64,000 bases of DNA from assembly GCA_016717345.1 (NCBI GenBank), contig JADKFR010000001.1, positions 248,001-312,000 of the forward strand, given 5' to 3'. Numbering within the stretch: position 1 is the first letter of the stretch; each line of letters begins with the position of its first letter. The position numbers and the translations under genes are program-made. Positions 23,490 through 31,496 of the stretch are shown here, piece by piece. Under the pieces are notes generated by a model. It was not told the DNA's origin. It ran no database searches and was given only the letters and a program-made list of their open reading frames with translations. This DNA comes from Propionibacteriaceae bacterium (GTDB lineage Bacteria; Actinomycetota; Actinomycetes; Propionibacteriales; Propionibacteriaceae).

Positions 23490-25522
23490 CAGAACAACCT
23501 TCCGACCTGGAAGATGACGACCGCCAGGCTCCAGGCGACCACGAGCTGCAGCGCCACCCCGAAGACCGTCCACTTGGTACCGATCTCGCGCTGCTGGGCC
23601 GCCAGGGTGGCCACGCAGGGGGTGTAGGCGAGCAGGAACACCATGAACGCGATCGCGGCGGGCAGCGGATGCCCCCCGGAGGATTCCGTGAAGTCCGCCC
23701 GCACCCGATCCCCCAGCGTCCCTGGGCTGGCCGAGTCACCCGGCTCATCCACGGCGAAGGTCTGGGCCCAGGACGAGATGACCGCCTCCTTGGCGACGAA
23801 ACCGACAACCAGGGTCGAGGTCGTTTCCCAGGTGCCGAACCCGGCAGGGGCGAAGACCGGGGCGATGGCCTGGGCCGCCACCGAGTACACCGAGTCCTGC
23901 ACGGCAACCTCGCCGAAGCCGGCGTCGCCGCGGGCGGGGACGGACTGCAGCAGCCACACCGCACACACCGTGACCACGATGATCCCCGACGCCGTCTGCA
24001 GGAAGCCCTTCAACCGCACCCAGGTCACCGATGCGGTGAGCCGGACCGTGGGCATCTGATAGGCGGGCAGGTCGATGACGAGTGGTTCCACCACCTCGCC
24101 CTTCCACAACGTGCCGCGCAGCAGCAGGCCCACCCCGACGATGATGACGATGGACGCCACGTACATCGCGAAGACCACCGTGCCGGCCTGGGGGCCGAAG
24201 AAGGCGGCACCGAGCATGACGAAGACGGTGAGGCGCGCCGTGCACGAGGTGAAGGGCACCAGCAGGGAGGTCAGGATGCGCTGCCTGGCCGAGGGCAGGA
24301 TCCGGGTCGCGCTGATGGCCGGCACGTTGCAGCCGTACCCCACGAGCAGGGGCAGGAAGGCCCGTCCGGGCAGCCCGATCGCGCGCATCAGGCGGTCCGT
24401 CACGACGGCTGCCCTCGCCAGATACCCGGAGTCCTCCAACAGTGCCAACAGCACGAACATCAGCGCCATCAGGGGCACAAAGGTAAGCAGCATGCCCACT
24501 CCGGCGATCAGACCGTCGACGACAAGGCCTTCCACCCACGAGCCGCCGAGTCCGACCGCGGCGAACAGCGCGCCGGCTGCCGCGGAGAGCGGCCCGGAGA
24601 AGAAGCCGTCCAGGGCGTCCTGAAAGGGCGCCGCCACCGAGGTGGTGACCTGAAAGACGGCCCACATCACGGCGAGGAACAGCAGCGGCCCCACGATCGG
24701 CGCCGTGGCCCAGCGGTCGACCCGGTCCGACAGGCTGGCCTGTTGGGAGCCATGATCCAGGGTCGCCGCTTCGACCGCCGCCGACACCCAGCCGAAACGT
24801 TCGTCGTCGATCGCCAGGGAATCGGTGATCCCCTCGGGATGTGGACGGGGCTGCGGGACGGGCTCAGCGACGAGGTCTCGGACGGCCGCGGCCAGCTCAT
24901 CCAGGCCGGCCCGGCGCCGCGGGTCGATGCCCACCACGGGGCACCCCACGGCGGCGGACAAGGCGCTCAGGTCGAGTTCCACCCCACGCTTGGCCGCGAC
25001 ATCCAGCATCGTCAGCGCCAGGACGACCCGCAGCGGCCGCTCGCGCACCTGGGAGGCCAGATAGAGACTGTGCGACAGCCTGGAGGCGTCCACGAGCAGG
25101 ATGCTCACGTCGGGGCGTTCGTCGACCGGGGCGTCCACCAGCAGTTCGCGGGTCAGCGCTTCGTCCGGCGAATCCGGGACCAGCGAGTACGCGCCGGGCA
25201 GGTCGACCAGGGTGATGTCGACACGACCCTCCCCCGGTTCGCAATCGCACTCCTGGCAGGTGCAGCTGGCTGCGGTGCGCGTGGTCCGCCACACCCCGCG
25301 GGACACCTCCACGGTGGTGCCGGGCCAGTTGCCCATCGTGACCCTGGAACCCGTGAGGGCGTTGAAGAGAGTCGACTTGCCGGTGTTCGGCGACCCCACC
25401 AGGGCCACCACCGGAGCGTCCTCGCCGGCACCGAGGCCGGCTCCAGCGCTGTGACAGGTGGTCTTCATCGACGGCGGGCGGACCGCCAGCAGCGGGAGCT
25501 GCTTGAGGGCGGGCTCGGTCAT
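23486..25522 (-). CDS. feoB: Ferrous iron transporter FeoB
   Basis: A 678-residue inner-membrane Fe(II) transporter. The GTPase domain has G1 GSPNTGKS (43-50), G2 near PGTT (67-70), G3 DLPG (107-110) and G4-like TMLD; the membrane part has the two Gate motifs, with GYGCNVPAISATRIL, PFTSCTARLTVFV and a late TPCVATLA. An unusual CTCQECDCEPGEG insertion (Cys87, 89, 92, 94) lies between G2 and G3, where most FeoB proteins are Cys-free. The ATG at 25522 overlaps the feoA stop (ATGA). The operon feoA-feoB-feoC is translationally coupled, behind a palindrome next to feoA. Confidence 0.96.
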   Translation of the reverse strand: MTEPALKQLPLLAVRPPSMKTTCHSAGAGLGAGEDAPVVALVGSPNTGKSTLFNALTGSRVTMGNWPGTTVEVSRGVWRTTRTAASCTCQECDCEPGEGRVDITLVDLPGAYSLVPDSPDEALTRELLVDAPVDERPDVSILLVDASRLSHSLYLASQVRERPLRVVLALTMLDVAAKRGVELDLSALSAAVGCPVVGIDPRRRAGLDELAAAVRDLVAEPVPQPRPHPEGITDSLAIDDERFGWVSAAVEAATLDHGSQQASLSDRVDRWATAPIVGPLLFLAVMWAVFQVTTSVAAPFQDALDGFFSGPLSAAAGALFAAVGLGGSWVEGLVVDGLIAGVGMLLTFVPLMALMFVLLALLEDSGYLARAAVVTDRLMRAIGLPGRAFLPLLVGYGCNVPAISATRILPSARQRILTSLLVPFTSCTARLTVFVMLGAAFFGPQAGTVVFAMYVASIVIIVGVGLLLRGTLWKGEVVEPLVIDLPAYQMPTVRLTASVTWVRLKGFLQTASGIIVVTVCAVWLLQSVPARGDAGFGEVAVQDSVYSVAAQAIAPVFAPAGFGTWETTSTLVVGFVAKEAVISSWAQTFAVDEPGDSASPGTLGDRVRADFTESSGGHPLPAAIAFMVFLLAYTPCVATLAAQQREIGTKWTVFGVALQLVVAWSLAVVIFQVGRLFW

Positions 25523-25752
25523 GCGATCACGTCGGCTGTCAGCCCCTCCAGTACCTGTGGCCCGAGTGCGATCCGCGAGCCGCCGACCACGACCACCCGG
25601 CCGCCGCCGGCGGTCTTCTGCAGGACGGACAGGCGCGCCCCGCGACGCAGCCCGAGCGCGGACAAGCGGCATTCCGCCACGACGCACTGCGACCCGCCCA
25701 CCAACAGCAGCGGTGTGTGCAAGGGTGCCTGAGCCAACGAGAAGCCTGCCAT
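25519..25752 (-). CDS. feoA: Ferrous iron transport protein A
   Basis: A 77-residue SH3-like FeoA protein that supports FeoB in the cytoplasm. Typical features are AECRLSALGLRRGARLSVLQ and the C-terminal GGSRIALGPQVLEGLTADVI. The length is normal for the family. The ATG at 25752 touches a 24-base palindrome with no room for a ribosome site, so the mRNA may be leaderless, which is common in actinobacteria, or start within the palindrome. First gene of feoA-feoB-feoC, coupled to feoB by ATGA. Confidence 0.9.
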   Translation of the reverse strand: MAGFSLAQAPLHTPLLLVGGSQCVVAECRLSALGLRRGARLSVLQKTAGGGRVVVVGGSRIALGPQVLEGLTADVIA

Positions 25753-25776
25753 GTAGGTAAGCCTACGCTTACCTAC
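25753..25776. promoter_or_regulatory. DtxR/IdeR-like palindrome at the feoA start
   Basis: Perfect 10-base arms GTAGGTAAGC and GCTTACCTAC around CTAC, ending directly at the feoA ATG. The AGGTAAG and CTTACCT halves resemble iron-box half-sites (AGGTTAG/CTAACCT) but are six bases apart rather than one; overlapping degenerate boxes or a manganese/iron MntR-type regulator are alternatives. Location before feo genes supports metal-dependent repression. Confidence 0.6.
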
Positions 25777-25866
25777 TACGCACGGTAGGGCAGATCCCGT
25801 TTTTTGATACAAAATCCTTGCGTAACCCTCGACACCATCGGTCGTGACGCCGAGGGCGGCGGTGGA

Positions 25867-26427
25867 TCAGTGTCCGGCTTGACCGAGAATTCCCTCGCTG
25901 AGGAACGCCAGCCACTCGTAGATTCGGTAGATGAGGCTGCGAGGATCCTCCTCCGGCAGCGCGTCGAGGGCGTCAGCGTCCTGTGGCCGCTCGATGCCCA
26001 GCCGGGCGGCCAGGGCCAGACGCAGCGCCGTGAGCAGCTTCAGCCAGTGATCCACTTCAATGGCCCGCACCTGCAAGGGGTGACGCCCGCCGTCGGTGTC
26101 CCGCAGGGCTGACATCGCCAGCTCCGCCTGCTCCAGGCGGTCGTCGCGCTGACGGGCCTGGGTGAAGCGGCGAAACTCCTGGGAGGCCTCGGCGTCCTGG
26201 GGGTACGCGTCGGGAAAGAGTCGGGTGATCACCGGATCGGCGGAGTCCAGTTCCGGGGCGTCGAACTCAGCCTGCCAGCGGACGAAGGGGTCGACATCCA
26301 CGATCGCCTGGGGTTCATCACCCCCCAGCAGGGAGGCGAAGTCGTCGATGAGCTGTTCCAGCAGGCTGGTCTCGTATTCGGTCAGCCGCACCTTGATCAG
26401 CGGTCCACGCCGGCTGAAGCGCCTCAC
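25867..26427 (-). CDS. DUF2017 protein
   Basis: A 186-residue alpha-helical cytoplasmic protein matching the actinobacterial DUF2017 family, the partner gene of clpS (Rv1332 next to Rv1331 clpS). It begins at a GTG overlapping the clpS stop. The sequence contains LTEYETSLLEQLIDDFASLL, DPVITRLFPDAYPQD and the C-terminal DPRSLIYRIYEWLAFLSEGIL, all family-like. No catalytic motif is seen. A role with the ClpS-ClpCP degradation route is suggested by gene coupling only. About 115 bases separate it from feoA. Confidence 0.88.
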   Translation of the reverse strand: MRRFSRRGPLIKVRLTEYETSLLEQLIDDFASLLGGDEPQAIVDVDPFVRWQAEFDAPELDSADPVITRLFPDAYPQDAEASQEFRRFTQARQRDDRLEQAELAMSALRDTDGGRHPLQVRAIEVDHWLKLLTALRLALAARLGIERPQDADALDALPEEDPRSLIYRIYEWLAFLSEGILGQAGH

Positions 26428-26735
26428 GAAGACTTCTCCAGCGTGGCCCACAGCCCGTAGGAATGCATGGCATCCACATCGGACTCCATCTGCTCGCGGG
26501 TGCCGCTGGAGACCACGGCCTTGCCCTCGTTGTGGACCTGCAGCATCAGCCGTCCGGCCTTGGGCTCGGGGTAACCGAAGTAGGTGGTGAAGACGTGGGT
26601 GACGTAGCTCATCAGGTTGACCGGATCGTCCCAGACGATGGTGACCCAGCCCAGGTCGACAGCCTGCTCCTCGGTCTCACGCACGGTGGTGACGGTGCCG
26701 CCCGCGGGAGTCCAGGGAACTGACGCAGAACTCAT
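26424..26735 (-). CDS. clpS: ATP-dependent Clp protease adaptor ClpS
   Basis: A 103-residue N-recognin adaptor that hands proteins with destabilising N-terminal residues to ClpC/ClpA. The core WVTIVWDDPVNLMSYVTHVF holds the Asn/Asp pocket residues; GRLMLQVHNEGKAVV is the second half of the fold, with the conserved HxxGKA. A flexible N-terminal tail of about 27 residues precedes the core. It is coupled to the DUF2017 gene and divergent from pncB, an order also found at M. tuberculosis Rv1330c-Rv1332. Confidence 0.95.
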   Translation of the reverse strand: MSSASVPWTPAGGTVTTVRETEEQAVDLGWVTIVWDDPVNLMSYVTHVFTTYFGYPEPKAGRLMLQVHNEGKAVVSSGTREQMESDVDAMHSYGLWATLEKSS

Positions 26736-26774
26736 GCGGCCATTGTGTCACGCACCCTCGCTAGGCTGACGAGC

Positions 26775-28148
26775 ATGGTTCCCGCACCGGATGAGGTTGC
26801 CGCCCCCAGCACCGCCCTGCTCACCGACCACTACGAACTGACCATGGTGCGAGCCGCGATGGCCTCCGGCACGGCGCACCGGCGCAGCGTCTTCGAGTTG
26901 TTCAGCCGTCGGCTGCCGACCGGCCGGCGCTACGGCGTGGTGGCCGGGGTCGGCCGCGTCCTGGACGCCGTGGACAGCTTCCGGTTCGGGGCTGCGGAGA
27001 TCGACTTCCTGCTCGGCACCCAGGTGATCGATGCCGGCCTGGCACAGTGGCTCGCGGACTACCGGTTCACCGGCACCATCTGGGGCTACCCCGACGGCGA
27101 GGTGTACTTCCCGGGATCCCCCCTGCTGATCGTCGAGGGGAGTTTCGCCGAGGCGGTGATCCTGGAGACGGTCCTGCTCTCGGTCTACAACTACGACTGT
27201 GCCGTGGCGGCGGCCGCCTCGCGCATGGTGCTGATGGCCAACGACCGGCCGTGCATCGAGATGGGGTCGCGTCGGGCCAACGAGCACGCGGCGGTCGCTG
27301 CCGCGCGGGCAGCCTACCTCGTCGGCTTCGCCTCCACCTCCAACCTGGCGGCCGGCCGGCGCTACGGCATCCCCACGGTCGGGACGGCCGCACACTCCTT
27401 CACGCTGTTGCACGACACCGAGGAGGAGGCGTTCGCGGCCCAGTTGGCCACGCTGGGCGACAACACCACCCTGCTGGTCGACACCTACGACATCGAGGCC
27501 GCCGTCCGCACCGGAATCCGGCTCACCGAAGGCCGCCTTGGTGCCGTCCGCCTGGATTCGGGTGACCTGGCCGAACAGGCCGCCGACGTCCGGGCTCTCT
27601 TGGATTCCCTCGGGGCCACGCACACCCGGATCATCGTCACCTCTGACCTGGACGAGTACCAGATCGCCGCGCTGCGCGGCGCCCCGGTGGACGGCTACGG
27701 CGTCGGCACCTCGTTGGTGACCGGCTCGGGAGCGCCCACCTGCGGTTTCGTCTACAAGTTGGTGGCCCGGGCGGCCGACGACGCCCCCGGTTCGCCCCTG
27801 TTCCCGGTGGCCAAGAAGAGCCTCAACAAGACCTCGATCGGGGGGCGCAAGTTCGCGCTGCGCCGCCTCGACGAACGCGGCCATGCCGAAGCCGAGGTGA
27901 TCGGCATCGGAACTCCCCCCATCAGCGACCACAACGACCGTCCGCTGCTGGTCCCGCTGGTGGTGGACGGCCAGATCGTCGGACGGGAACCGCTGGCCGC
28001 CGCCCGGGAACGTCACCGCCGGGTGCTGGCCGAACTTCCGCTGGCGGCCCACAAGATGTCACGGGGAGACGCCGCTGTCGAGACGATTCTGCTCGACGAC
28101 CGGGGCACCCCCGCGGACAACCCGTACGCCAAGACGGCTTCGACATGA
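26775..28148 (+). CDS. pncB: Nicotinate phosphoribosyltransferase
   Basis: A 457-residue enzyme of NAD salvage that joins nicotinic acid to PRPP, coupled to ATP hydrolysis. Family marks include LLTDHYELTMVRAAM at the N-terminus, GSRRANEHAAVAAARAAYL, GTAAHSFTLL with the phosphorylated His, and VRLDSGDLAEQAADVRALLD at the phosphate-binding strand. The ATG at 26775 is used; an in-frame start 30 bases earlier lacks a ribosome site and enters the clpS promoter. The stop overlaps pncA by four bases (ATGA), so nicotinamide deamidation and nicotinate capture are made together. Confidence 0.96.
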   Translation: MVPAPDEVAAPSTALLTDHYELTMVRAAMASGTAHRRSVFELFSRRLPTGRRYGVVAGVGRVLDAVDSFRFGAAEIDFLLGTQVIDAGLAQWLADYRFTGTIWGYPDGEVYFPGSPLLIVEGSFAEAVILETVLLSVYNYDCAVAAAASRMVLMANDRPCIEMGSRRANEHAAVAAARAAYLVGFASTSNLAAGRRYGIPTVGTAAHSFTLLHDTEEEAFAAQLATLGDNTTLLVDTYDIEAAVRTGIRLTEGRLGAVRLDSGDLAEQAADVRALLDSLGATHTRIIVTSDLDEYQIAALRGAPVDGYGVGTSLVTGSGAPTCGFVYKLVARAADDAPGSPLFPVAKKSLNKTSIGGRKFALRRLDERGHAEAEVIGIGTPPISDHNDRPLLVPLVVDGQIVGREPLAAARERHRRVLAELPLAAHKMSRGDAAVETILLDDRGTPADNPYAKTAST

Positions 28149-28702
28149 CCCGGGCCCTGATCGTCGTCGACGTGCAGAACGACTTCTGCGAGGGCGGCTC
28201 GCTGGCGGTGTCCGGCGGAGCCAGCGTGGCCGCGGCGATCTCGGAGTTGCTCGGCGGCGCCCATGGCTACGACCAGGTGGTCGCCACCCGCGACCACCAC
28301 ATCGACCCGGGCACCCACTTCTCGGCCACCCCCGACTTCGTGGATTCCTGGCCGGTTCACTGCGTCGCCGGGACGGTGGGCGCCGACTTCCACCCCAACC
28401 TGGTCAACCGCCCCTTCGAGGCGGTGTTCGACAAGGGCGAGTACGCCGCCGCCTACTCCGGGTTCGAGGGTGCCAGTGCGGGCGTCGACCTGGCCACGTG
28501 GCTCGACGCCCGCGGAGTGGAGTCGGTCGACGTCTGCGGGATCGCCACCGACTACTGCGTCCGCGCAACCGCGATCGATGCGGCAGCAGCCGGGTTCACC
28601 ACCCGGGTGCTACTGGAGTTGACCGCGGCCGTGGCGCCCGACCGCCTGCCGCTGACCACCCAGGCCCTGCAGGAGGCGGGGGTCGAGCTGGTCAGCAGCT
28701 GA
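28145..28702 (+). CDS. pncA: Nicotinamidase
   Basis: A 185-residue enzyme that deamidates nicotinamide to nicotinate (and pyrazinamide to pyrazinoic acid in mycobacteria). The catalytic triad is Asp9, Lys96 (VFDKGEY) and Cys137 (ATDYCVRAT). Metal ligands Asp49, His51, His57 and His71 fall at the same numbers as in M. tuberculosis PncA (TRDHHIDPGTHFS). VVDVQNDFCEGGSLAV opens the protein. It is translationally coupled to pncB, which uses its product. It converges on malQ with eight bases between stops. Confidence 0.96.
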   Translation: MTRALIVVDVQNDFCEGGSLAVSGGASVAAAISELLGGAHGYDQVVATRDHHIDPGTHFSATPDFVDSWPVHCVAGTVGADFHPNLVNRPFEAVFDKGEYAAAYSGFEGASAGVDLATWLDARGVESVDVCGIATDYCVRATAIDAAAAGFTTRVLLELTAAVAPDRLPLTTQALQEAGVELVSS

Positions 28703-28710
28703 AGGTCGTC

Positions 28711-30885
28711 CTACTCGGCGACGATCAGGCTGGTCTCGGGCCGGCTGGCCGTCGGGGCCGGCGCGGTGAAGCCGTTCATCACCCAGGCCAGCCGCAACGC
28801 CCGTTCGTCGACGTAGAGCTCCTCCATGGTCATCGGGCTGCCATCGGGATGGCTCAGCGGCACCCGCCAGTTGGGGTACTCATTGGTGGTGCCGGGCTGG
28901 TTCTGCGTCCGCCAGTCACCCACGGCATCAGGAAGGGCTGCGCACAGCACCCGGGCAGGGGTCGCCACCAGGTAGCGGTGCAGGGCCAGCACGATGTCCT
29001 CGGTGGTCGGCTCCTCCTCGGTGAGGAAGCCGCGCCAGCGCAGCGCGTTGATGAACGCCGCCTGCTCGCGCTCGGCCACCGCCAGTTCGGTCTCCAGGGA
29101 CTCGGTGAGCAGCCCCAGGCGGTGCTGCAGCTTGACGTGCTCCTTGGCGAGATAGCCAGCCGTCGGTGGCAGGTCGTGGGTGGTGACCGATGCCAGGCAG
29201 TACTCCCGCCACTCCTGCGGCGGCAGCGGCTGTCCCTGGTGGTCGGTCTCGAACCAGGCGATGGAGGTTCCCAGGATCCCGCGGTCGCGCAGGTAGTCCC
29301 GAACCCAGGGCTCGACCACGCCCAGGTCCTCCCCCACCACCAACGCGCCGGCCCGATGCGCCTCCAGGGCCAGGATGCCCACCATCGCCTCGTGGTTGTA
29401 GCGGACGTAGCTGCCCCGGGTCGGCGGCATGTTCCGAGGCACCCACCACAGCCGGAACATGGCCATGATGTGGTCGACCCGCATCCCGCCCGAGTGCCGC
29501 AGCAGGCCGGACACCATCGTGCGGAACGGCGCGTAGGACAGGTCGTCCAGGCGGTCCGGACGCCAGGGCAGCTGCCCCCAGTCCTGGCCGGTCTGATTGA
29601 AGTGGTCCGGTGGCGCCCCGACGCTGACCCCCTCGGCGAACAGGTTCCCGTAGGTCCAGGCCTCAGCGCTTTGGGCACTGACCCCGACCGCAAGGTCACT
29701 CATGATGCCGACCCGCATCCCCGCGTCCCGGGCGGCTGACTGCGCGGAGCGGAGCTGGTTGTCGGCGACCCACTGGATCCAGGCGAAGAAGATGATCTGG
29801 TCGGCCTTCGACTCGGCGAAGACCGCCACCTCGGGCGACGAGGGCCGCCGAAGCTCGATCGGCCATTCCCGCCAATTCATGCCGTAGGTGTTGGCCAGAG
29901 CACACCAGGTGGCGAACTGGGTGATGCTGCGGCCTTCTCGTCGCAGGAAGTCGTTGAAGGCCATCCGACGGGCCGGCCGGAGACCGTGCCGGTAGATGAT
30001 CCGCAGCGCCTCGAGCTTGGCGTCCCAGATCAGGTCCCGACTGATCAGCGGCTCACCCGCGAGCTTGTCCACCAGGGACGCCTTGAGCGAAGCGATCCGG
30101 GCGCGGTCCTTGGCCGAGAGCTGGCCCCACTCGGGGATGTGCTCGGGGCGGACGTAGAGCGGGTTCACGTAGCGCCGACTCGTCGGCAGGTACGGCGACG
30201 GCTCCAGCGGCGTCATCGGTTCGGCAGCGTGCAGCGGGTTCACCAGCACGTAGCTGGCGAAGTGCTGGGTCGAGGACCAGGTGCAGAGGTCGGCGAGGTC
30301 CAGGAGGTCACCGATCCCCCAGGAGTCGGCCGACCGCACGCTGTAGAGCTGGACGGCGTAGCCCCAGGCCCGCTTCTCCCCCATCGAGGCAGGGAAGCCC
30401 AGGAAGTGGGGGCTGACGACCAGCGTCGCCTCGGTGGCACCGGACTCAGTGGTCGCCTGCAGCCGGTGGTACCCCAGCGGGAGGTCGCCGGGCAGGTCGA
30501 AGGCCGCCTCGCCGATCAGGTGCCCGTCGATGGAGCGGGGTTCCACCACGTGGTCGACCTGGGCGATGTCGAGGTAGCCGCCTTCTTCAAGGCGGACGGC
30601 CACGCGCACCCAGGCGCCGTCGGGCACGTGGACGAGGACCCGCTTGCCGCGTCCCTGTTCCAGGACGGTGCAGGGTGGCAGCACCCGCGTCCAGGGACGG
30701 TCACGCCACGCCTGGAGGGCGGCTGCGGCCTTGTCCGGATCGGAGGCGTCCACGTCCATACCGGCCAGGATCGCGACCACCGTGTCGTCCTCGATCTCGG
30801 TTCGCCGGCCCTTCCAGTCCCAGAACTCGGTGGCGATCCCAAAGGCGGACGCCAGTTCGTAGAGGAACGGATTGGACAGGGGCAT
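28711..30885 (-). CDS. malQ: 4-alpha-glucanotransferase (amylomaltase)
   Basis: A 724-residue GH77 enzyme that moves alpha-1,4-glucan segments between maltodextrins in the cytoplasm. The C-terminal two-thirds is the catalytic barrel: nucleophile Asp in MRVDHIMAMFRLWWVP, acid/base Glu in VVGEDLGVVEPWV, third acid in TTHDLPPTAGY. The N-terminal 150 residues form the extra beta-rich domain of actinobacterial MalQ (GDLPLGYHRL). The ATG at 30885 follows a modest GAAGG; the longer open frame upstream overlaps marR and lacks similarity. It may use sugars imported by systems like the ABC importer of this window. It follows marR in the same direction. Confidence 0.95.
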   Translation of the reverse strand: MPLSNPFLYELASAFGIATEFWDWKGRRTEIEDDTVVAILAGMDVDASDPDKAAAALQAWRDRPWTRVLPPCTVLEQGRGKRVLVHVPDGAWVRVAVRLEEGGYLDIAQVDHVVEPRSIDGHLIGEAAFDLPGDLPLGYHRLQATTESGATEATLVVSPHFLGFPASMGEKRAWGYAVQLYSVRSADSWGIGDLLDLADLCTWSSTQHFASYVLVNPLHAAEPMTPLEPSPYLPTSRRYVNPLYVRPEHIPEWGQLSAKDRARIASLKASLVDKLAGEPLISRDLIWDAKLEALRIIYRHGLRPARRMAFNDFLRREGRSITQFATWCALANTYGMNWREWPIELRRPSSPEVAVFAESKADQIIFFAWIQWVADNQLRSAQSAARDAGMRVGIMSDLAVGVSAQSAEAWTYGNLFAEGVSVGAPPDHFNQTGQDWGQLPWRPDRLDDLSYAPFRTMVSGLLRHSGGMRVDHIMAMFRLWWVPRNMPPTRGSYVRYNHEAMVGILALEAHRAGALVVGEDLGVVEPWVRDYLRDRGILGTSIAWFETDHQGQPLPPQEWREYCLASVTTHDLPPTAGYLAKEHVKLQHRLGLLTESLETELAVAEREQAAFINALRWRGFLTEEEPTTEDIVLALHRYLVATPARVLCAALPDAVGDWRTQNQPGTTNEYPNWRVPLSHPDGSPMTMEELYVDERALRLAWVMNGFTAPAPTASRPETSLIVAE

Positions 30886-30934
30886 TCCATGCGCCTTCGC
30901 AAGCTGGGGACAAGACGCAGCAACGATAGCGGCT

Positions 30935-31438
30935 TCAGCCGCGATTGCCCGCTTCGAAGGCCACCAGCAACCGCCGCAGCGCGCCGGCCAGCGCGGCGCG
31001 TTCGTCCGGGGGGAGTTCGTCGAGCAGCGCCCGCTCGATGACCAGCAGGTCGGCCAGCGCCGCCTGCACCCGCTCCCGCCCCTTCGGGGTGAGCCGGACG
31101 CGGATCCCCCGGCGGTCATCGCTGTTGGGCGCTCGGGTGACCAGACCCTTGTCCGCGAGTCGGTCCACCCGGTTCGTCATGGTCCCCGAGGTCGACAGGG
31201 TGTGCCGGGTCAGCTCACTCGGCGACAGCTCGTAAGGGGACCCTTCCCGTCGCAGGGCGGCGAGCACGTCGAACTCCCCGACCTCGAGGTCATGGGCGGC
31301 GAACGCGTCCCGGCGGGCGAGATCCAGATGGCGCGCAAGCCGCGTGACGCGCGACAACACGCCCATGGGTGAGACGTCCAGGCCCGGAGCCTCGGAATGC
31401 CAGGCGGCCAGAATGGCATCGACTTCGTCGGTGGCCAC
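30935..31438 (-). CDS. MarR-family transcriptional regulator
   Basis: A 167-residue winged-helix repressor. The MarR fold is clear: LEVGEFDVLAALRREG, recognition region LSPSELTRHTLSTSGTMTNR, VDRLADKGLVTRAPNSDDRRGIRVRLTPKG wing, and C-terminal dimer helices. The ligand and targets are unknown. The gene lies 49 bases before malQ on the same strand, and recQ follows the opposite side in the same orientation; a target among the nearby MFS exporter genes is plausible, as MarR proteins often control efflux. No palindrome was securely identified in its short upstream region. Confidence 0.9.
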   Translation of the reverse strand: MATDEVDAILAAWHSEAPGLDVSPMGVLSRVTRLARHLDLARRDAFAAHDLEVGEFDVLAALRREGSPYELSPSELTRHTLSTSGTMTNRVDRLADKGLVTRAPNSDDRRGIRVRLTPKGRERVQAALADLLVIERALLDELPPDERAALAGALRRLLVAFEAGNRG

Positions 31439-31496
31439 GAACCCTCCTCGCTGGCACGGCGGTGTCCCGATCTGCCGACTGTAGCGCCCAACAGGC

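Noticed and set aside
23669..25732. Long open frame on the plus strand opposite feoB
   Set aside because: It is antisense to a clear FeoB with all motifs, is rich in Gly, His, Arg and Gln as GC-rich shadows are, and has no ribosome site or recognisable domain.
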